DNA from: an uncultured bacterium
GTDB taxonomy: Bacteria; Cyanobacteriota; Vampirovibrionia; Gastranaerophilales; Gastranaerophilaceae
Length of the DNA: 64,000 nt
NCBI GenBank assembly: GCA_958366705.1
Contig: CATXCB010000002.1
Location: 62,001-126,000, forward strand
Direction: 5' to 3'
Position 1 is the stretch's first letter, and each line of letters opens with the position of its first letter. Below are positions 58,662 through 64,000 of this stretch, in pieces. Under the pieces are notes generated by a model. That model saw nothing but the letters and a program-made list of their open reading frames with translations. It was not told where the DNA came from and searched no databases. The position numbers and the translations under genes are program-made.

Positions 58662-60002
58662 ATGGGTAGAGTTAGATTTTATACAGCGTTGGTATTTGCA
58701 AGATTAACTTATTTAGCGATTAAGCTATTAAACCGTTCATCAGGTACTTCTTTTGTGGGGATGATGACTTTGAAAATCTGTCCGAATTTTTTGTCTTATT
58801 GTAAAAAATATATAAAAAAATCTGCAATTACTGTCTCAGGTACAAATGGTAAAACTACAACATCCGGTTTGATTTCTCATATTTTTGAATTTGATAAATG
58901 CAGAATAATACATAATGTTAAGGGGGCAAATATGCTTACTGGGATTGCGAATGTATTTGCTCTTAATGTTTTGCCTTTTAAAAAGTTTGATTATGCTGTT
59001 CTGGAATCTGATGAAGCATATTTAACAAAATTGTATGATTATTTTGAGTCTGATTTTCTTGTCGTTACAAATCTTTTTAGAGATCAACTGGATAGATACG
59101 GGGAATTATCTACAACTGCAAGTTTTATTCAGAATGCTATTGATAAAAGTCAAGCAAAGCTTATTTTGAATGCTGATGATCCTTTAGTTACAAATTTTGG
59201 AAAAGGAAGGGATGCAGTTTATTATGGCTTTGAAGAAGTCGAATTTTGTTCTGATGTTCATAATTCAACTTCCAACGCTCCAATGGAAGTTTTTAACTGT
59301 ATTTGCGGAGAACCTTTGCAATATTCAAAACAGTTTTTTGCGCAGCAGGGGCATTATTTTTGTAAATCATGCGGCTATAAGCGTCCGGAACTTTCTTATA
59401 AAGGTTATGTAAAAGTTTATGCTGATTATTCCGTACTAAAAGTATATTCAGTATCAGATGGTAAATCTTATGAATTTAAATTAAATCTGGTAGGGTTGTA
59501 TAATGCTTATAATGCCCTCGCCGCAATAGCATGCGCTTTTGAAAATGGAATAGATTATCATACAATTAAAGATGCTGTATCATCTTATCAATCAATTTTT
59601 GGCAGAGCTGAAAAAAGGGTTATTAATGGACATGATACCCTTATACAACTTATAAAAAACCCGACAGGTGCAAGTGAAGTTCTGAAAACTGTAGATTTAT
59701 CATCAAATATTGTTATCGCAATAAATGATAACTATGCAGACGGGAGAGATATCTCCTGGTTGTGGGATAGTGATTTCGAACAGTTGAAAAATGCCAGTGG
59801 GTTGGTTATTACCTCGGGCACCAGAGCAAATGATATGGCTTTAAGGCTGAAATATGCAGGTATACCTCAAGATAGAATTATTGTGGAAGAGAATATTAAA
59901 TCTGCTATTGAAATTGCTGCAAAATCTGATAATATAGAAGAAAGGATAACCATCCTGCCATCATATACAGCTTTGTTGAAAATTAGTAAAATGAAGTTTT
60001 AG
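58662..60002 (+). CDS. murT: MurT-type lipid II isoglutaminyl synthase subunit
   Basis: 446 aa Mur-ligase-like protein. P-loop TVSGTNGKTTTSG, NLFRDQLDRYGEL, a zinc ribbon (CICGEPL ... CKSCG, about 210-245) that marks MurT, and NDNYADGRDISWLWD near the active site. MurT with the amidotransferase GatD amidates D-Glu of lipid II. GatD normally follows; here the next gene is pdxJ, 13 bases on, so GatD must be elsewhere or absent. Confidence 0.9.
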   Translation: MGRVRFYTALVFARLTYLAIKLLNRSSGTSFVGMMTLKICPNFLSYCKKYIKKSAITVSGTNGKTTTSGLISHIFEFDKCRIIHNVKGANMLTGIANVFALNVLPFKKFDYAVLESDEAYLTKLYDYFESDFLVVTNLFRDQLDRYGELSTTASFIQNAIDKSQAKLILNADDPLVTNFGKGRDAVYYGFEEVEFCSDVHNSTSNAPMEVFNCICGEPLQYSKQFFAQQGHYFCKSCGYKRPELSYKGYVKVYADYSVLKVYSVSDGKSYEFKLNLVGLYNAYNALAAIACAFENGIDYHTIKDAVSSYQSIFGRAEKRVINGHDTLIQLIKNPTGASEVLKTVDLSSNIVIAINDNYADGRDISWLWDSDFEQLKNASGLVITSGTRANDMALRLKYAGIPQDRIIVEENIKSAIEIAAKSDNIEERITILPSYTALLKISKMKF

Positions 60003-60015
60003 AAAGGATATAACT

Positions 60016-60726
60016 ATGCTTTTAGGTGTAAATATTGACCATGTTGCAACATTGAGAAATGCCAGAGGAGGAGAACATCCGGATCCTGTGCAGGCGGCTC
60101 TTGTGTGTGAAGCTAACGGTGCCACATCTATTACTGCTCATTTGCGTGAAGATAGACGACATATCAAAGATAAAGACCTTATTGCCTTAAAAAAAGTAAT
60201 AAAAACTAATTTGAATTTGGAAATGGCTGTGACATCTGAAATGCAGCAAATTGCATTAAAAATAAAACCGCACTCAGTTTGTCTTGTTCCTGAAAAACGC
60301 CAGGAGGTAACAACAGAGGGCGGACTTGATGTTGTTGGCAGATTAAATAAAATTTGTGATTTTGTTACCCCTTTAAAAGAAGCCGGAATTTTAGTAAGTT
60401 TATTTATTGACCCGTCAAAAGAACAGGTTGATGCTGCCGCAAAATCAGGTGCTCAATTTATAGAACTTCATACCGGACAATATTCTTTAGCTTTTGGTAC
60501 TCCTGATGAGGCTGAAGAATTTGAAAAACTTAAAGATGCAACTGAATTAGCTCATTCTTACGGGTTAAAAGTGAATGCCGGTCATGGTTTGAACTATGAA
60601 AATGTGTATAGAATGCGTCAAATTTATGGTATTCATGAGTTAAATATAGGTCATAGTATTATCTCCAGAGCTGTATTTGTTGGTATAGATAAAGCTGTAC
60701 AAGAAATGGCAGCACTTGTAAAATAG
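60016..60726 (+). CDS. pdxJ: Pyridoxine 5'-phosphate synthase
   Basis: 236 aa, full length. Last step of DXP-dependent vitamin B6 synthesis. LGVNIDHVATLRNARGG, TAHLREDRRHI, CLVPEKRQEVTTEGGLDV, LFIDPS and VNAGHGLNYEN are all present. GAAAGGA precedes the ATG. PdxA is not in the window. Operon with murT and the small Cys protein. Confidence 0.97.
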   Translation: MLLGVNIDHVATLRNARGGEHPDPVQAALVCEANGATSITAHLREDRRHIKDKDLIALKKVIKTNLNLEMAVTSEMQQIALKIKPHSVCLVPEKRQEVTTEGGLDVVGRLNKICDFVTPLKEAGILVSLFIDPSKEQVDAAAKSGAQFIELHTGQYSLAFGTPDEAEEFEKLKDATELAHSYGLKVNAGHGLNYENVYRMRQIYGIHELNIGHSIISRAVFVGIDKAVQEMAALVK

Positions 60727-60733
60727 GTAAATT

Positions 60734-61063
60734 ATGAATAAATCGAATGAAGAAATTATCGAAGAAATGCAGCAAGTAGTTAATCAAATGGTTGTGGACG
60801 ATTTGGAAGAAAATCCGGATTTAGTCAATGAATATTTTGATTGTGACTGTTGCGGAAAAAATAAATGTCTTGCAGGTTCAATACAGTATGGAGACTATAG
60901 GCTCTGTAATGACTGTGTGCTGCTTGCTGAAACAGGTTTTGCACTTGGAAAATTTAATGATATTCAATCACTTATGGATGCAATGGAAGATACGCGTCTG
61001 GAAGAACTTTGTAATTTTGTTAAAGATGAAGAGGCTCGTAAAAATAGTTTAAATGATAATTAA
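60734..61063 (+). CDS. Small protein with treble-clef-like Cys motif
   Basis: 109 aa, soluble. Acidic N-terminus, then FDCDCCGKNKCL and, 20 residues later, RLCNDCVLLAET: two CxxC-type pairs that could bind one zinc. The C-terminus is acidic and helical. It lies 7 bases after pdxJ. No family recognised. Confidence 0.65.
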   Translation: MNKSNEEIIEEMQQVVNQMVVDDLEENPDLVNEYFDCDCCGKNKCLAGSIQYGDYRLCNDCVLLAETGFALGKFNDIQSLMDAMEDTRLEELCNFVKDEEARKNSLNDN

Positions 61064-61172
61064 ATAAATTCTTTCAGTAGCTTATCAACAATACAGATTC
61101 CTAAACGAGTTCGGAATTACTGAATTTATCCGGTGTTTTGACCACTATATAAGTCCTATTTTTGTTATTTAT

Positions 61173-61733
61173 TTATTTTTCAAAGTCAGGATGTTGCGGC
61201 GGCGGCAAGGTAGGAAATAATGGTTTAGGCATTAAAAAACCAGGGGTTCCAAGTCCGTTAAATGGAGGTCTTGCCGGATGATTTCTTTCGAATCTTGCGC
61301 GGCCTTCGGCTTTCATTTTTTCTAACTCAGTTTTTTGTTCTTTGTTTAATATTTTTTCAAAATCGTGAGTGTTTTTCTTGCGGATTTCTCTGGCTTGTTT
61401 TTCTAGTTTTTTAATTTCGTCTTCAAGTTTTGTAATTTTTTCTATTTGAGCACGTTCAGCTAATCTTGAGCGTCTTACAGCTTCTATTTCTTGCCTTTTA
61501 AATTCTATTTGCAAGATAATAGGCTTCATTTGTTCTCTTCCTTGCTGGTGAATAGCTTTAGCTTTTGCTTTTTGTTTTTCTGATAGGTTTAGCCTTTTTT
61601 CAAATTCACGTCTCATTTGTTCTTTTGATGGTCGGTCTTGGCGGTGTGTATCACAATTTGCAAATACCTGGTTATAGTTACAGCCTAGGCTTATTATTAT
61701 TGATGTTAAGATTAATGAAAATATTTTTTTCAT
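61173..61733 (-). CDS. Spy/CpxP-like periplasmic protein
   Basis: 186 aa. Signal peptide KKIFSLILTSIIISLGC with processing near QVFA-NC. Helical region with RREFEKRLNLSEKQKAKAKA and EKILNKEQKTELEKMKAEG, typical of Spy/CpxP LTxxQ-type folds. The tail is Pro-rich (PLFPTLPPPQHPDF). Such proteins sense misfolding or metals in the periplasm. Encoded 23 bases after the ECF sigma gene, so it may be the target or the sensor of that system. Confidence 0.75.
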   Translation of the reverse strand: MKKIFSLILTSIIISLGCNYNQVFANCDTHRQDRPSKEQMRREFEKRLNLSEKQKAKAKAIHQQGREQMKPIILQIEFKRQEIEAVRRSRLAERAQIEKITKLEDEIKKLEKQAREIRKKNTHDFEKILNKEQKTELEKMKAEGRARFERNHPARPPFNGLGTPGFLMPKPLFPTLPPPQHPDFEK

Positions 61734-61756
61734 TTTTCTATTGTACCCTTTCTTTT

Positions 61757-62254
61757 TTATAGTAAATCTTGTAATGCTTGAGCTAATTCTTTTTTTGCAT
61801 TATAAATTCTTGATTTAACAGTACCAAGCGGACATTTTAATTTTTGTGCGCATTCTTCATATGAATATCCGTTAATTTCGCAAATCATTATCACTTCTTT
61901 AAATTTTGGTTTTAAATGATTTATTGCATCAACTATGCGTTTTTGTCTTTCCTGTTTTATAACATTTGATTCCGGAGAGGATTTTTTGTCTTTAATGTTT
62001 GTTAAAATTAAATCATCTGAAGATGAAGCCTCTGACATTTTTTTATAAGAAGATTTTAAATAATCAAGGGATGTGTTTCTGGTAATAGATGAAATCCAGC
62101 TTTTTATAGAACCTTGTTCTTTGTATTTATCTGAATTTTTCCATATTTTTACATATACTTCCTGTTCCAGGTCATCATTTTCTTCTTTTGTAATAAGTCG
62201 TATAATGTTTTTAATATTATGTTTATTTTCAAGTATTACTTTTTTTAAATCCAT
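61757..62254 (-). CDS. ECF-type RNA polymerase sigma factor
   Basis: 165 aa with region 2 (DDLEQEVYVKIWKN, IKSWISSITRNTSLDYLKSS) and region 4 (LKPKFKEVIMICEINGYSYE, LKCPLGTVKSRIYNAKKEL), joined by a Ser/Asp/Lys linker. Directs transcription of an envelope stress regulon, probably including its own operon. ATG directly follows the stop of the putative anti-sigma gene. Confidence 0.93.
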   Translation of the reverse strand: MDLKKVILENKHNIKNIIRLITKEENDDLEQEVYVKIWKNSDKYKEQGSIKSWISSITRNTSLDYLKSSYKKMSEASSSDDLILTNIKDKKSSPESNVIKQERQKRIVDAINHLKPKFKEVIMICEINGYSYEECAQKLKCPLGTVKSRIYNAKKELAQALQDLL

Positions 62255-62599
62255 CTATTCAACCGAAATCAGTCCGTAAGAATCTACAGGTAATCCAAGA
62301 TCTTCCGAACTTAAAGTAGTGCCGTATTTTAGAGTATCAGACACATCAGTGTTGAGGTTTATTATGCCTAAAGTTGTACCGCTAAGCATTATCATACACA
62401 ACGCACAGGCTATTTTTACTTTAGCAAAATTTTTACGCTTTTCTCTGTAATAAGGTTTAGCTTCTTTGATAAGTTCAGAAATCTTCAGCATTTTTTCATG
62501 TTCTTTTCTGCAGTCTTCGCATTCAAGAATATGCTGTTCTAATTCTTCTTCACTTCTAAAAGTAAATAGAGCTTCGTATTTTGTGCATTTGTTATTCAT
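62255..62599 (-). CDS. Putative zinc-finger anti-sigma factor
   Basis: 114 aa. N-terminal ZAS-like motif HILECEDCRKEH (H-x3-C-x2-C), charged linker, one membrane helix (VKIACALCMIMLSGTTLGII) and about 30 residues outside. This is the usual plan of membrane anti-sigma factors. It is unusual that it precedes the sigma gene. RseP (45209) is a candidate for its intramembrane cleavage. Confidence 0.8.
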   Translation of the reverse strand: MNNKCTKYEALFTFRSEEELEQHILECEDCRKEHEKMLKISELIKEAKPYYREKRKNFAKVKIACALCMIMLSGTTLGIINLNTDVSDTLKYGTTLSSEDLGLPVDSYGLISVE

Positions 62600-62781
62600 A
62601 ATATATTAACCTCTATACTCTTATAACGATTTTAAAATAAAAAAGTTCATTTTTGTATTTAAATATTGTAAATATTATTTTTTGTAACATCTATTGTGTT
62701 TATATAAGTTAAAATATTTATCAATTCCTTGCACAAAGATTTTTTTGATAGTAGAATGTCAAATATATAAGGGGAGAAATT

Positions 62782-62886
62782 ATGGAATTTTTCAGAAAAC
62801 ATCAAAAACTGATAGTGGGTATTATAGCCGTCACTTTTGTTGCCTGGACTATTGGTCTGATGTTATTGCCGCTGCTTGTAAAATAA
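62782..62886 (+). CDS. 34-aa single-helix membrane protein
   Basis: MEFFRKHQKLIVGIIAVTFV continuing to LLPLLVK, with AAGGGGAG 7 bases before the ATG. The short basic N-terminus plus one helix resembles the membrane anchor that begins SurA/PpiD-type proteins (FFRKHQK...), but no chaperone domain follows. It could be a true small protein or a remnant. 10 bases before the M23 peptidase gene. Confidence 0.6.
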   Translation: MEFFRKHQKLIVGIIAVTFVAWTIGLMLLPLLVK

Positions 62887-62896
62887 AATAATATTA

Positions 62897-64000
62897 ATGA
62901 TGAAGATTAGAAATATTTTAAAAGATATATGTATATGCTGGATTATTTTTGGAATCTCCGGAATGCTGGGAGTCCATTGTACTGCGTTTGCAGCCCAATC
63001 TTTGAATCAAAAGTTGAAGCAAACAAATAATAAACGTTATTATTTTCAGCAGAAAAAACAGCAAGCTGATTTGAAGCTTAGAAACGAACGTAACAAGCTT
63101 AATAATAACCAGCAGCGATTAGAACGGGCTCACCATGAACTTCAAACCACAACCGTTCGATATAATTCTTTGCTTGCTAATTTATCATCTATGGAACAAC
63201 AACTGAATGCGGCTATTGCTGAGTTTAGAAGTATTGATTCTGCAATGAAAGAAAGAATAAGGCAGGTATACAAACATCAGCGTACCGGAATGTTTGAGCT
63301 TATAATGTCTGCAAAAGATGTGAATACATTGATGGATACTTTCTATTTTGAAAAAATTGTTATTAAAGATGATTATAAACGAATGCAGGCTGTTAAAAAT
63401 AAAGCAAATGAGATTGCTCAGTTGAAAGCTCAGGTTGAAAGCCAGAGAAGAATGATTGAAGCATCTATAAGAGATATTAATAATCAGCGTGCCTCTATTC
63501 AAAACTCAATTGCTGAAAATAAAACTATGATTACTCGTTTACAGAAAGATAAAAATTATTATGAGCGTTCTGAACGAGAATTGGCAAGGCAATCTGCAAG
63601 TATTCAATCAATGATTGAAAATATGACACGTAAGAATAGCGGCGGGTCGTCTCAGGTAAAAGTTTCCTCAGCAGGATTTATAAAGCCTATATCTGGGCCG
63701 ATAACATCTCCTTTTGGCTGGAGGACACACCCTATATTTAAAAGCCGTATATTCCATTCGGGAATTGATATTGGCGGGCCTAACGGCGGAGCTATTGCAG
63801 CTTCTAACGATGGTCGTGTAATCTATGCTGGATGGTACGGTGGTTATGGAAAAGTTGTAATTTTAGACCATGGTATTGTTAATGGTCAGCCGATTACAAC
63901 CTTATATGGCCATATGTCTGCTATTAATGTAAGCAATGGCCAAAATGTCCGAAAAGGGCAGACTATAGGACGCGAGGGTTCTACCGGTTATAGTACTGGG
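62897..64000 (+). CDS. EnvC-like M23 peptidase with coiled coil (runs off the window)
   Basis: At least 368 aa; no stop before the window end. Signal-like segment (ICICWIIFGISGMLGVHCTA) ending FAAQS, then a long coiled coil (about 35-240). The LytM/M23 domain has SPFGWRTHPIFKSRIFHSGI with the first His/Asp ligands, ASNDGRVIYAGWYGGYG and TLYGHMS. The second HxH motif must lie beyond the end. EnvC-type proteins cut or activate cutting of septal peptidoglycan. Confidence 0.9.
   Translation, partial: MMKIRNILKDICICWIIFGISGMLGVHCTAFAAQSLNQKLKQTNNKRYYFQQKKQQADLKLRNERNKLNNNQQRLERAHHELQTTTVRYNSLLANLSSMEQQLNAAIAEFRSIDSAMKERIRQVYKHQRTGMFELIMSAKDVNTLMDTFYFEKIVIKDDYKRMQAVKNKANEIAQLKAQVESQRRMIEASIRDINNQRASIQNSIAENKTMITRLQKDKNYYERSERELARQSASIQSMIENMTRKNSGGSSQVKVSSAGFIKPISGPITSPFGWRTHPIFKSRIFHSGIDIGGPNGGAIAASNDGRVIYAGWYGGYGKVVILDHGIVNGQPITTLYGHMSAINVSNGQNVRKGQTIGREGSTGYSTG

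Noticed and set aside
63185..63502. 105-codon minus-strand ORF
   Set aside because: Antisense to the coiled coil of the M23 peptidase gene, which is open to the window end with clear catalytic motifs.

Overview
The window is a 64 kb AT-rich chromosomal segment with densely packed genes on both strands and no phage, plasmid, insertion-sequence or CRISPR signature. The gene mix suggests an anaerobic, diderm gut-type relative of Cyanobacteria, most likely Gastranaerophilales (Vampirovibrionia/Melainabacteria). This placement is inferred from the sequence and was not confirmed by a search. The pointers are: an oxygen-sensitive class III ribonucleotide reductase; a membrane pyrophosphatase and two ArsB/NhaD-type ion transporters; KdsA (Kdo for LPS); a three-SLH-domain exported protein; solitary prepilins with the GFTLAEVLITLGIIGVVAA leader; MurT; a divergent GH77 enzyme; and several lineage-type unknowns carrying a short S-F-x-G motif near the N-terminus.

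Layout. 0-5 kb: nrdDG, then an oadG-like gene overlapping an ArsB/NhaD transporter. 5-7 kb: tRNA-Leu(CAG) inside a nest of duplications, then a DUF805/signal-peptidase fusion. 7-20 kb: prs, hppA, exported and membrane unknowns, a GltA-type NADPH/FeS flavoprotein, rmuC, a TrmH-type methyltransferase, an Xaa-Pro peptidase and a parvulin. 20-27 kb: tRNA-Gly(UCC) with structured flanks, a GH77 enzyme, an XRE regulator divergent from a prepilin, and pncC. 27-35 kb: radA, a BlaI-headed three-gene operon, a glycosyltransferase with a cysteine-rich tail, tsaC and an EF-hand protein. 35-48 kb: mnmE, a pair of membrane unknowns, then a long rightward run (HEAT protein, queC, DUF366, SPOR protein, kdsA, MBL hydrolase, pheS, rseP, second ArsB/NhaD). 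48-64 kb: SLH protein, poly-G-preceded prepilin, pgpH-ybeY-dgkA, YtxH/DUF948 proteins, third prepilin, murT, pdxJ, an anti-sigma/ECF sigma/Spy-like operon, and an EnvC-like M23 peptidase cut by the window end.

How the genes fit together. Much of the window serves the cell envelope (KdsA, MurT, SLH, SPOR, SPase, RseP, DgkA, M23, ECF/Spy) and energy or ion balance (HppA, ArsB/NhaD, OadG). The rest is mostly tRNA, translation and nucleotide housekeeping. Strand switches are usually marked by strong, often bidirectional hairpin terminators. The most unusual signals are: (1) a 10-G tract that puts a prepilin ORF out of frame with the only good ribosome binding site upstream; (2) duplicated structured DNA around both tRNA genes whose repeat boundaries fall inside the tRNA sequence; (3) a TTGTNACAA palindrome repeated upstream of several unrelated genes; (4) an exported module with an IPxGT motif shared by three envelope proteins.
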